Assembly: GCA_002221725.1 (NCBI GenBank)
Contig: NJFT01000028.1
Coordinates: 62,001-126,000, forward strand
Direction: 5' to 3'
From: Scedosporium boydii
Lineage: Eukaryota > Ascomycota > Sordariomycetes > Microascales > Microascaceae
DNA: 64,000 nucleotides
Shown here: positions 1-12,300 of the stretch, in pieces
Layout: each line of letters opens with the position of its first letter
Numbering within the stretch: the stretch's first letter is position 1
Notes under the pieces: model-generated
What the model was told of the DNA's origin: nothing
Seen by the model: only the letters and a program-made list of their open reading frames with translations
Databases searched by the model: none
Made by a program: the position numbers and the translations under genes

Positions 1-3000
1 GGGTCCCTGGACGGAAACCCTAGCGACGCATCCCTTTCTAACCACCCAAACGATAAGACTCCGCCTTCAAGAAAGGGCTGTTGCAAGCTGGACTTGGGAA
101 GGGTAGCAGTGCTAAAGGATCGCCACAAGCCTAAGGCCTCTTCTACTAGCCGCGCTGGGTTGGATGGATGAGGTAATACTTCATGCACGGATGACCATAA
201 CTACATCGAAGGGCATTGGAGATCGGCCCCGATCAGGGTGGGTAGGAGCGCTCCATATCCAGGTTGAGTCTTTGCTAGATCGATAGATAATACCGTCCAC
301 TGAGAAGTGTGCTCTATGCGAGGAACAGATCGCCACGATACACCATACATTATAATAATGCTCCTGGATTTCCGCCCGCCGAGCTAACCTGGCGCTCGGG
401 ACGTGTCACGCCCCTGAATCAAGGGATCGACTGGATGGTTACCTGCACTTCGTATCTTAAACACCTCTCTTTGTGGTGGCATCGACGCTGAAGCAAGAGG
501 GGAGACTGCCTTTGGGGCGCGTGCATCAACGTGCTGTTTGAGACACCCATGTCCAGCCTACCGGGGCCGTCTCCAACTGATCTGTCAACTTCAATCAGCC
601 AGTATTGCTGGGAAAGGTGGGCGCTAGTATGCTTCAGCTCACTCTGAAAATGTGACCTGTAATAAATCCAGTATAAGAGGAGAGACCTCGCCGGTTACGA
701 AAGGGAAAAAAAAGGAGCCATGAAATCAATCCGGATGTCTTGCCACAGATATTGCGAAGTTACGGTCCAGCCAGTGACATCCGGTATATTTCCACAATCC
801 AATCCGTCTCGTTGCCACCTGGGGAGCGACTGAATCATTCACTCGAGCCGGAACGACCAATGAGCCTTACTTCGGGAATGATTCGCCTTCCGAATATATA
901 GTCGGCTCTCTCCTTCAGGGGGAGTCTCCGAGGTCTTTTGATTACCGCGAGACATAGCCCGAAGTTGCAACTTCATGGTGTTCTCAAGGCCGGATTTGCG
1001 GAGAAAGGGGTCATCTAGAACAATGAAGGGACGGACTATGGTTACTTCGTACCTCGTAGACTTCCGGTAATGGGAAAGGAATTAACGGGCGTCTTTTCTT
1101 TTGGTGATGGGAGACCTCTTGTCCGCAGTTCCGCATTCTTTTCCCTACTGGGTCTCGTCGATCCCCCAGATGTTATTTCCGCTGATGCAGACAAGCCATT
1201 GGATTATTTTCCGCCTGGTACGATACGGATCGGCGCAGTACGTCTTAACCGTCACGTTCAGGTTGATCGGATTCCCCAAAATTCACCACGGTCCGGTGTG
1301 AGGTGAAGCAATGACACCCGTTCTTCGTATTTACACCAAATCTCGGTGTCGATGACCGAGAAGGGAAATAAACTTGCAAAGGCCAAAATCCTAGAACGCC
1401 CTGTGGTACAGTTGTCACAAATCCGGGCTTTTGCATGGGTCCATTTCCCGTATCTTCTGACGAGCCCGGAGATAGACGAGGGGGGTAACCATCTGATCTC
1501 CGGGTTGTGTCGTAAACCTCCTCTGAAGGAGGTGGGGTGTAGATGGATCTGCCTCTTGTATAGCCTGGAAAGTTTTATGTCACTCAATATGCTATCATTC
1601 GGCACAGAATCGTACGTATACGTAGCAAGGCTCTTATTGGTGCCGTTCATGCGTTTTCCCGTCTTAGCGGGTCGTCTATAGATCGATCCCGCCTGGCGGC
1701 TATGCCTTGATGCCGCCACGTCTTAACGGGATTCCGTTTCGATCATCACGGTATTCTCCGCCCGGCCTAGGCTGCGACCCAAACTAGCGCCTCATGGATG
1801 ACGATTAATGCAGATACATCAGATCGGTTGACTTTTTCTTTTTTTTTTTTTTTTTGATAGACTAGTTCGTAGGACAAGTCAAGCATGTAGGTACACTCTT
1901 GAGTGGAGTCGGCTGCCGGTTACTACTTCCGAGACAAGCCCAGGTCTCAAGACTATATATCATATATCATCTTTCGCCCCCTCCCTTCGTCAAGCACAGC
2001 CTCTAGCCTCTGCGAGAGGGCTCTCGTTCACTCAGTCTGGTTCACAGAGATCCACCCGCTCCATCCCCAAATAGCAGCAATGAACGATGCATCGCTTGGC
2101 CATGGAGCCCACAAATTCCGCAGCCCCGCCCAGCGTGCTCATGATGTTCGATATTGAAATGAAAAGACGGTTTTATGTCTCACTTACGCCGGTGTAGGTA
2201 GATCATACAGCCAAAGGCGGAAGTGGACGTGTGTAAGTGTATAATGTAGCCTTGTGCCTTCCAAGGGATCTGGATCTCCTGAGATACTCATACATTGGAG
2301 TACTCCTCAACCGTTCTTCATGCCAATGAAGCCGTGTCAATCATGAACCACTTCAATGCTCTCTTTCCTCCTCCATCCAAGCCTTCTTACTCCACCGCGT
2401 CAGGAATATTCCTCCTCTTGGCTGGCCGAACTATGGAAGATGGAGCAGTATCCGGTAGCCCTTCCTAGTGGTCATGCCGTTGATCATATCAACCCTCCTT
2501 CCCTCGTGTGGTGTCCCCGCATGGCATCTAAGTAATGATACTGTTCACTGTCATGGTGGTGGGGTTGCTGGCAAGGGTTATTCTATCACAAGGTGCCCCA
2601 AGCTGGCCCTTCATTCCTTCTCATGGTTAGGATACATTAGTGTGGTGCTTCACCAAACTACGAAACATTGATCCATCTGATCAATTGATACATAAACAGC
2701 GCGGGGAGAAGATCCAATTCGTCCCCATTCCTAGCTGTGGGAAAGGAGTATAAGAAACTAGAGCAAGTAACAGCGCAGGTCGAGCATCAATGTGGCTCCG
2801 GTTGCATGAAGTCATGCACCCCCAATCGCAGGGCAGGCCTCGACAGATCAGGAAACGGGCATTTGCATTTCATTACTCACGCATTGCTAGTATTATTAGC
2901 AGACCGGGGACGAGGTAATACAATGAATTACACCTGCGGGTGAACATCGACGCAAGATTGAGTGGAGCGGAGTGGAGTGGGTTGAGTGGTCTTGATGTCT

Positions 3001-5628
3001 TGGTCTCAGCCACTGCAGGAAGGCCGCATTGAAAGAACATGGGGGCATGACTCTGACAGCTCCCACGTTCCCACCAACCTGGATTTCGGCATCACGATCA
3101 TCCAATTGTTTCTATTACCTGTTTCGTACGTGCAACTGCGTGTGCGTGTGCGTGCCCATCCCACTCTCACCCGGCAGTAGCTCTGGAAACCATCCACTAT
3201 ACCACCCACGCACTAAGGGTTTCCGCTATCCATGGCACCTGTCATTTCCCCTCCAACCCTCGACTAAACTAATCCAGTTATCATGAAATCTCCTACCTGC
3301 GGAGACACAAAGGAGTGGCTCCTTGGCCTCCACATGGTAGTGTCGCCATTTCGTGCAGGGAAATCAGATTCCAGTAAAGATCGTCGTCGCGTGGCTCTGT
3401 GTGCCCTCAACCACAGAGTGGCTTCGACTTTGCCAGCCAATGCCGGGTCTTGGAAGACAACTCCGCCCAGCCATTCCGCCATACAATATGAGACTCCTCT
3501 TATTCATTCACTTCTCACCTGGCCTTCAGGCTTTGACATGAATCGCCCTTTTTTTGTCTTCTTGTCGCGTGTATATTTTTAGCCTACGAACTACTTCGTA
3601 AATAGCATGACCAGAAAACACAACCGCCCTTCCTCGAATCTGGAAGCCGGTCCAAGTTGAGTTTCGGGATGGTCCCAAGTCTCGGACGTCATCCGAACTT
3701 CTCTTCTTGGCATCCCGCTGCTCTCACGCTTGCTAGTCGCGAATACACTAATGTTTCCCCCCAAAACTACTGCATCAAGTTTTGTGCGAGGCCGCCGCGT
3801 AGAGGCCCTCTACCCTTGTTCAGCTGATATGTGTGCACTAGAAGTGCATTTCCTTCTTCTAATTCTTCTTCTTCTTGTTGTTGTCCTTTCCTTCCTGTGG
3901 ATGATATGTGATAGTCTTCTCGAGTCTTGCGCTGTATTTCCTCCTTTCGTGCACATTATCTACGAAGTATGATCTATCCTAAAAACAAGGGAACCGAACT
4001 CCGAGGTCCATCTACGCCAACTAGTAAGGATTCGATCCATCCCGCAGGGTGTGGCACCACTCTTTTATCTTATGTTCAGCCCCTCGGTTTGGCATGCATT
4101 CATTCCATCCGCCAGGTTCCCCGTCGATCTCGTTGCCTTGCATGGAGATCGGCATGCCGTTACCCTTATTTTTTCTTCGCTTTTCGATCCGGCAGGAAGG
4201 ACGATCCCGCTAGTAAATTAGACTATCATGTAGACGAGATGCGTCGGAGATCGATATTATACGACCAACCGTCCTGGACCAGTACGTGGATGGCTGGGAA
4301 TGCCCTCAACTTGCCGCTAAGTCATTCTGCTGCTTCCATGCTGTCGAACACCCCCCGCTGGACAGCGACATATCTCCGGATCTGAAATGTTAATTGTGAC
4401 TGATCTTGATCTTTGGTATCAGTCCGTTTTCCAACTAAGAGAGGCGTGTACGTCAGTAGCCTGGACTTGGCCAGAGAAAGCATAACCACGACTGCAACAT
4501 TTGCGGTTGATCAAGTTGAAGCGCAGTCAGCTCTTGCTGCAGTCAATCATCTTTGGTTTGGTCTCCGGTGATTTTCAGGGGAGCTGTTAGTATCCGGTGG
4601 CTATTTAAGTACCACTTACACAATTTTACAAGTGAGATACATTTGCTTTAACAAGCTTTACAGGTTCGTTCAGCCAGCATTGATCAATCAAATCTAACCA
4701 AACACCAAACTCATGTGCTCCATGCCAAGCTGAATGATCGCCAACCCTGAATATGATAGATATCCTACATATCCCATCCTCCATTCCTCATCCCTCATTC
4801 TTTGATCCCAAGCGAGCATGCTTGCGTCTGAATCGCATAATAGCGGGCATGAAAGCTAAGAGGTCAGGTTCTAGGCTGAAGCGCAGCGGAATAAGCGGGA
4901 AGGGCGGAATGTGCTGAAGAGGGGCGGCGGATGAAGGAATTGAGGGGGAGACGCGGGGGCGGTCCTGGGAAAGCCTGGTTCACCGGAGGCCGTTTGACCG
5001 TGCTCCCGGTCTTAAGTCTCCGACGTTGTGTCGCCCGAGGTTGGGGCTAAGCAAGCCTGCCGCCCTTTTTTTTTCTCGTCTCCCGCTTTCGATCTCGTCA
5101 CGTGCGGACGGCGGCGGCCCGGACCGAGACTCGGTGATTCTACGAATTCCGCATCCGGCAACATGTGGAATGTTGAGGTTGATGGGTGAATTCCAGTTGT
5201 GGCAGAAATGGGGAGATGTGTGTTTTGGACGAATCCAGGTCTAGAGGTCTTTGGGCGGCTTTGAGGAAACGAAAACACAATGATCAAACATCGCGGATGG
5301 GACACAAGCTCCGGGCGTAATTTTTTGGGGTGAAGAGATACAGAATTCAATGATTCTTCTGCCAGACAGAGTTACGTTCCTCATCACGGCAGGGAAGATC
5401 TGCCAGATCCCATCGTTCTCATCGTAGATTGTCCCTTGGCTCTTATCAAAGGCTGTCTGGCATTCTTCCCAGCAAGGTTGCAAGTATGAATGTCGATAAC
5501 TTCCGTTCGTCTTTGGGGACTTAGCAGACACGTACACGCATATATATATATATCTGTATATATCCCTTAACTTGGAGGGGAATAAAGCCTACTTCGAGCA
5601 ACGAAAGCATCCGCCCCAATCAGCAAAC
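1..5628. other. gene-poor region, no supported gene
   Basis: I find no reading frame here with a recognisable domain, a credible start and a coding-like composition. The frames present are short and look like chance. Visible landmarks are a T-rich run at about 1833-1855, an AT dinucleotide tract at about 5539-5563, and TATA/TTTAA-like stretches near 1955 and 4600 with no gene downstream. It may be decayed repeat or subtelomere-like DNA, but no telomere repeat or intact transposon is visible. Confidence 0.5.
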
Positions 5629-6946
5629 ATGTCGGAAAGGGCACAACGACCTCGCAGCTTAGAGCAACCACAAGGTACTGATGGAGCGTCCACGAACGAT
5701 GGGCCCATCAAGAGAGTGCAACATCCATTTAATAATGAAAATTCCGGTAAGCATTCTTACATTGTCGTATATATGTTACATGGGAAAGAACAGGCTTAAT
5801 TAACATGGTCATATGGCGAGAATAGGATCTCAGAGGCCTGTTGCACCGATACTCCAAGAACAATTCCCGCTTGGGGGCAGCCCAGGCCTCGGCCCTTCTC
5901 AAGCGGTCCCTCGCTCAACTTCAGTCGACCCGCAGACGAACGTTCGTGCCGACTCTATTCCGGTAGCGCTGACCCACCCAGGAGAACTTGAAAAGACTGA
6001 ATAAGACGGATTCGACGCGACCCGCCAAGTCCACACCTCCCTCGAGGCCACTCACTGAAGGAAACGAGTCAGCATCAGAACCTACCTCCACACCAACATC
6101 TTTCCCATAGGACTTTGAAATGAAGGCTGTACACAACGGTGTACTAGACCGTATGGACTCGAAGCCACCAAAAAACCTCGACGACGAACGCGCGCGCGAC
6201 TGGATAGATCGAGGGTGAGTCCCCCTCCGCTAGAATCGGAGTGGCTAGAATACCTTGATACCGCCGAGTCTTCCACCAACAAAGCCACATTAATGTTCGC
6301 GATGCCTACAACCTACCTTCTAAAAGGTCGTCCCCGGGAACCTGGCCACAGCAAAGTCTATACTCAGGCGTTCACAGCACTCCCTGACCTGGGCTTCAAC
6401 CATAATCTCCCGGCCCCACGGCCTGACATGGCCGAGGGGCTGAAAGCCAGCGACTTTAAACCGTTCCCCATCGCAGAGGAACTTGGCGGAGCTGCAGTCC
6501 TAGTTCCAGAGGCAAAAAACTCAATTGCTCTACCCCATATGGCTGGGGAATGGGAGGCTCGGGGCGGAAATCTACTCTGGGCAAGGGCCCGAGGTGCCTA
6601 TGACGGGGCTGCCCTTGTCTACGCAAGGAATAAAGCCCTTGACTATGTCGGCAAATCCGACCCTCAAGGTCACTCAGTTATCACAACTTTTACTTCAGAT
6701 GGGACAAACCTCAATTTTTTTGCGCATTACGCAGATCGATCGGAAATTACTGGAAAGACAGAGTATCACCAGTATCCCATATGCAGTACAAACATGACGA
6801 ACTCATATGAAGAATGGAAGAAGGGTCGGAGACAGCTCAGGAATATGCAGGAAGATGCTTGGAACCACTCATGTGCCTTGAGAGACCAGCTTGTAGACCA
6901 TTGGAAGGCAGAAAGCAACCGAACCTCTTGTCAACCCGCAGAATAG
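5629..6946 (+). pseudogene. decayed fungal hypothetical family gene (DUF7924-like)
   Basis: A fungus-specific protein of unknown function appears in pieces. Exon 1 would run from the ATG at 5629 to a GTAAGC donor at 5747. Coding then continues in three different frames. One holds the segment ending GELEKTE at 6003. A second (about 5982-6210) reads ENLKRLNKTD onward and is interrupted by an in-frame TAG near 6108 just before DFEMKAVHNG. A third (6215-6946) carries the best conserved part, with LPHMAGEWEARG, YDGAALVYARN, GKSDPQGH and FFAHYADRSE. These segments resemble, from memory, a large family of Pezizomycotina hypotheticals (possibly DUF7924). At least two frame changes and one stop disable it. 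The TAG could have arisen from CAG by a C-to-T change, as in RIP, but this is inference. The third frame alone could still give a 243-residue product. Confidence 0.5.
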
Positions 6947-9307
6947 CCAGCGTGATTGGCCTTGATGGCAATTCAGGAAGAGATCTTGGTTCATTCCGAT
7001 CCCAAAGCACTGGGCGAGCATCCTTGACCATGACGGTGGGCGTGAAGTTTAGCCCATAAAAGCCCACGTGGTCTAACCATGTAAAGTAGGAGGAATGAAA
7101 ATCGCTAGATATTTGCTTTCTGATATACCTCGTTTCTTATCCCAGAAGCGGAAGCTCCTTCGTCCTATGATATGCCTACCGGGGAAGCATGTCCACCACT
7201 CCCCCCAAATGGTGATGTTCACTTCTTGGAGCTCCTTCCTATTCCAGATGTCACCCTTCTCGGAGAGCAAAAGCTGTGAGTAGACGTTAAACCCTCCCTT
7301 GCCGTCCGTTCACCGAGGCCGAGACTTCCCATCGTCTTGAATTGCCATGATAGAAAAGGAAAAAGAAAACCCCTGCTCGGCTGAAACGTAGTGATCTATC
7401 GTCTACTTTGTAGCCACCCCCGGTTCCCGGCGAGTGTTTGAGGGCGCTGGATCCGGGGTTAACAAGGGCCCCTCCCTATTTGGTTTTGAAAGTCTGCTAC
7501 CCCAGGCCAATATCGAGATGTATTCGCGTTGGCCCTCATCTCGATAGGCTACACCGAAATCTCTCCGGTCACATCTCATGAGATGGAGGGTATCGTCGGC
7601 TACAACCCATACACCATCTTTCTGGGAACCACGTAGAGATACTATTGGCCAGGGAAGCGTAGACCGGTTCTAGAGAGGGGAGCAAATCCGTGTCTAAGTG
7701 GATGATACACGAGTTTGGTTTGGGAGGGTGTGTGAGGTAGATGGGAGTCCAAATTAGCTCGGAGCATGGGCCACCCGCCCATCGAATGTCATTCAGGTCT
7801 TCTGATGGGCCTACAGCTGGAACTTTGTTTCGTTGCGTGCTTCTCAATGAGGAAGCATATCCGAAGTACGGACGGGCTTGGGAGTGTGGCCGCTGCTGCG
7901 CGATAGTCCGGATGTGGCTGTTGACTTCTTCTAAGCTAATCCCCGGCTTCTGATAAGATGGAGAACAATCCATGGGTGATGGAGAGCTCAAAACATCCAC
8001 ACTACTTCGTATGTCACAGAACTACTATGTACTCTCACACCGCTTCACAAATCTCGGATATTCCAGCAACACAGTTCGTTCCCTCCTTAAAGCTTCAAAA
8101 GATACCGCTCCGGTCCAAGGATACGCCGCGTCTCTCGCTCACTCCGTGAGTACCAGAGGATATGTCTTACACACTCCCCTCCCCCTCCGTCTCTCTCTAT
8201 AACCCTACCATCTATTGGATGAGTCTCTATGTCTTTCAGCCACCGAGCTGAATCTGCCTCAGCCTCTCATGCCATCTCTCACCGGCTATCCCTCTCGAAC
8301 GTTTAGGTAGATACATCACGTCCCGAAAATAGCAAATGTACATTCCTCATTGGTCCCGAGCTAAGAAGCCAAACCTATCCAAATCAAGGGAACCACGAAT
8401 GCTATATACATGCGTAATTTTAGGCCTTTTTGATTCTTCGCTAGTACACTAACGCCAAAGAAAAGAAAAAAGGAGAGAAGAGAAGAGGGGGGTGTGGTTT
8501 AAAACGAACTTCGCCCTCACCGCCATCATCTACACATCTGACCTTGCAGCTTCAAGACATGCTGATTCGCTATCCTCATCAGGTGAAGATTCGTAGTCGC
8601 CGCGTTGAATTGGGCGAGATTGAGCATCATATTAACTAGAGTCTAGACAGAGAAGATGTAGTCTCCGTCGTAGAAGTGGTTCGGCCGCCGCATCTCTCTA
8701 CGCCAAAGATTGTAACAGCTTTCCTCTGCGAGCAGAAGGAGTGTGATGAGGCAATATCTAATAGTCTGCTTGTCTTATTCTCCAAGAGGCCCCAAGTTCG
8801 AGTCTGGGATTGCGAAGGAGATGGATACTTACTTGTACAAGTTTAAATAACTCTACGGACTTCTCCTTAGACACAAAGGAAGAGTAGACTCGTGCAGGCG
8901 TTGACCAGGATAGGCCCACACTAACAAATGTGCCGACGTGTATGTCCTTGCCGTAGAGGATCTATCAAGAACTGTCGCGGCATCTCGGTATTTCCAGGCA
9001 GTATTATAATAGAAAATAATCCGCCCTTGCTACAAGTACGGCTCCATTTGGACACCGGAGACATCTAGGTCAAAATCCAACCCGTGAGACTATGATTAAC
9101 CTTTCTGCCATGATACCATCCTTCCAAGGAACTAGCTATTATGTATACCTCTCAAATACGACAAAGTAAAAAAAGGGTATCTTCTCGATACAATATAAAA
9201 CGAAAGCAAAAAAGAACAAATGAACAACATCCTCGAAGGACAAACCATTACCCTCTCTCCTTCTCTGTGTGTGTATGTGTCTCCATTCTCATATACAAGA
9301 CCTCTCC
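6947..9307. other. intergenic, no supported gene
   Basis: No domain-bearing reading frame was found. A tRNA-like relic lies at 8751-8813 and is listed separately. A short TG-rich microsatellite lies at about 9265-9280, just beyond the 3' end of the large minus-strand gene. Confidence 0.5.
8751..8813 (+). pseudogene. tRNA-Pro-like relic
   Basis: The stretch contains TAGTCT..TTATTCTC, which resembles the D-arm/anticodon-stem side of fungal tRNA-Pro, then AGAGGCCCC, AGTTCGAGTCT (B-box/T-loop like) and a 3' ATTGC that could pair with GCAAT at the 5' end. The element is about 63 nt, roughly 10 nt short of a tRNA. The missing part corresponds to the anticodon loop, so it cannot be a working tRNA. 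It could also be coincidence. Confidence 0.3.
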
Positions 9308-12300
9308 TCACTCCCGACTGTAATAAAACTCGTACCCCATCGCATAAGGATTCCACTCCTGCCCAGGATAACTCGTCGCACTCATCTGCGGCACGTCCTC
9401 GTCCACGTCACCACCGGGCAACCCCTCCTGGCCCTCCACCAGAATCTTCTCCTGCTGCGCCTCCATGAGCATCTTCTGCCTCTTCTCCTCCTGCGCGGCC
9501 TTCCACTCCTTGAGAGCCGGGTCCTCGTCTTCTTGCTCCTCTGCCTCGGTCACGTCCGTGGCTTGCGTAACTACAGCCTGGCCATCGGTGGTAGAAGTAG
9601 TAGCTTGGGTGGCATCGGTGGCCTGTGTAGCTTGGACCGTATCTTGCGTTTCCTCTTTGGCCAGCACCACCACCGCCGGCGACTCAACCTTCTTCTCTTC
9701 AGTAACCGAGCCATCAGGTAGCTTTCTAGGCGTAGCATTGTACAAATCCTCCTGCGAGAACCGATTCGTGACAACAGCAGCTGCCGTATCGACAGTAAGC
9801 TGCTTCGCCCTGTTAGCTCCATCGATCGGGGTAACAGGCTTAGCGCTTGTCGTGTCCTCCGACACGGCGCTCTCGTCGTTCGTCGTCATCTGTGACACGT
9901 TCCTGCTGTGACCGCCGAGAGGAGCCGTCTTTGACTCGTCGCCCGGTTGTTGCTGCTGTGACGGCGACTGCGACCTCGGACTGTCTGTTGAAACTTGGCT
10001 GACTCCACTGACTGGACGCTCTGGCGCAAGGTGGTGGTTCGGAAGCGGCAGAGGCAGAGGTTTGTTAACGTCAGTTATCACCGCCGTGGGTGTCACGCTA
10101 ACCGCGGGAGGACCACTGGGAGAAACGAGAGCAGAAGGAATGACCACCTGCGGTGGGATGGTTGGCTGCACCACACCGCTAACATCCCCGTTGACAGGCG
10201 ACGAGGAGGAGACCGGCGGGGCAATTCCTTGTTGTTGATGTTGCTGTTGTTGTTGTTGCTGGGGAGGCGGCGATACCATCGCTCCACCCTCCCTCAAAGC
10301 GGGATGAACCTCGCCTTGTTGACTTGGCGATCTTGTGTAGGGACCAGCAGGCTGCGGCTGCGGCTGCGGCTGGGGTTGCGCTTGAACCTGATTATGGCCC
10401 GACTGGATAGAAGTCTGCCGTGAAGGAGCACTCGTAGCCGGTGATCCTTGAGCGGACGTCGACCCCATGCTCAGCCTATAGAGCAGCTGGTATTGCCCTT
10501 GAGGTGGAGGAGATCTATCAGCACCTTGTGCTGGTGGCGACGGTTCCGAACGAGGAGGTGCCTGCTGCACAGGGTGTTGCTGACCTGCCTGCGGCGGTGG
10601 TCCGTACATACCAGGCTGCTGCTGCTGTTGTTGCTGGGATGGCAACGTCATGACTCCGCCGGAAACAGTACGCTGCGGTTGTCCGGGAGCAAACAACTGC
10701 TGCTGCTGCTGCGGTCCCTGAGGCATAGCTCCATACTGCATCCCAGGAACCGGTCGTCCATACATGCCAGGCTGGGGTACGAACCCAGGAGGATACATCT
10801 GCCCCGGACCCACTTGAACCGGGCCCGAAGTCCCAGCAGGCTGGCGAGCAAACTGTGCAGGCACAGGTTGACCAGGCACATGCTGACCAGGGATAGGCTG
10901 TCCATACACGAACTGCTGCCCCGCCTGCCCAGGATGTTGACCATGAGGATACCCCTGAACCTGAGGCACCTGCTGCTGCGGCCGCGGCTCAGGATTCTTT
11001 GACGACCTCTTAAACGCGCTCAAGAACGACTTCATAGATGACCTCTCCGGCTTGGCACCCTGCGCAGGAGCTAGCTGTGCCTGCTGAGGACTCGCGCTGG
11101 GTCTGTACCATTTCGAGCCTCCTTCAGGTGGCGCAGTCTGCTGGTGGGCGAAAGGCGGCTGTCCGGGCCTAAACTGAGGCGGAACACTAGCACCTTGCTG
11201 AGGCGCAGAGGCAGTGGACGTCTGCGTAGACGTGCGGTTGACAGCCCAAGGTGCCGGCGGGCCCGGATATTGCGCGCTGCCTGGTAGAGGCTGGCCAGGT
11301 CCAGGCCTCCACTGTCCGGGAATCGGCTGTCCATAGAATTGCTGGCCAGGTTGCACCGGTTGATGGAGAGGCTGAATTGGCTGGCCTTGAGGGGAAGGCT
11401 GGACCTGTGGCATTCGCTGGCCCTGAGGCGTCGCCTGGACCGGTTGGACAGGCCGGATCGTTGGACCCTGCGGCGTAACTTGTTGTGTTTGCATAGCCTG
11501 CTGACTCTGAGGAGGAGCTTGCTGAGCCAGAGCAACCGGTTGTCCCTGCGGAGTAGTAGTCCTCCCCTGCTGCACGCCTTGTCCAAGCGGCGGCGTCTGC
11601 CCCGCTACGAACCCGCCCTGGCTAACCAAAGGCGAAACCTGCGACACAGGCGTCTGCGACGGCGAAATCGAATGAGCCGGCACCTGCGGCGGACTCACAG
11701 TAGCGGCATCTGCTCCCGAAGCGGAAGATTGACTCTGGCCCGCGACGGGAGATGCCGTCTTCCTGACGCCTAGCAAATCGGACGGCTGCTGCTGTTCGAA
11801 GGACGCGGGCGGGGGGCTTCGAGGCTTGCTAGGGACGGAAGTGATGGAGACGCCGCTGGATGCCGGATGGTTCTGGACTTGGACTTGGGAGCTGCGAGTG
11901 GACTCAGTGGCGTGCTGCTGAGTCGGAGTCGGTACTGATGGAGTAGGCGACGAGACTCCGGATGACTGGGCGGCAGCCGCGACGAAGGCAGGTCGCTGCT
12001 CCTTGGTAGAATGAGGGACTGGAGAGGCGAGAGGAGTAGTAACCGTCACAGTTCCTTGGAATGGCGGGTTGATCTCTTGACTGGCGCTGGCGGCTTGAGA
12101 CGCTTCTTGCCGAGCTGCGGCAACCTCAGGACTCCTCTCCCGAACCTCAGCAGTTGGCGCAACAATCAGAGGAGCAGACACGTTGCCATCTACACCAGTC
12201 ACTTCTTTACGAGCAGTAGCGAGCTCCTGGTTGGTCTCTCTGTTGACCGGCTCTGCAGGTCTAGCCTGGACATCAGCCTGCAACGACTTCTGCTCTGGCG

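Noticed and set aside
1..5000. Search for transposon or LTR remains and telomere repeats
   Set aside because: No long direct repeats, target-site duplications, reverse-transcriptase motifs or TTAGGG arrays could be seen by eye.
5539..5563. AT-tract as promoter of the gene at 5629
   Set aside because: It is a simple dinucleotide repeat and the gene downstream is decayed, so no promoter role can be supported.
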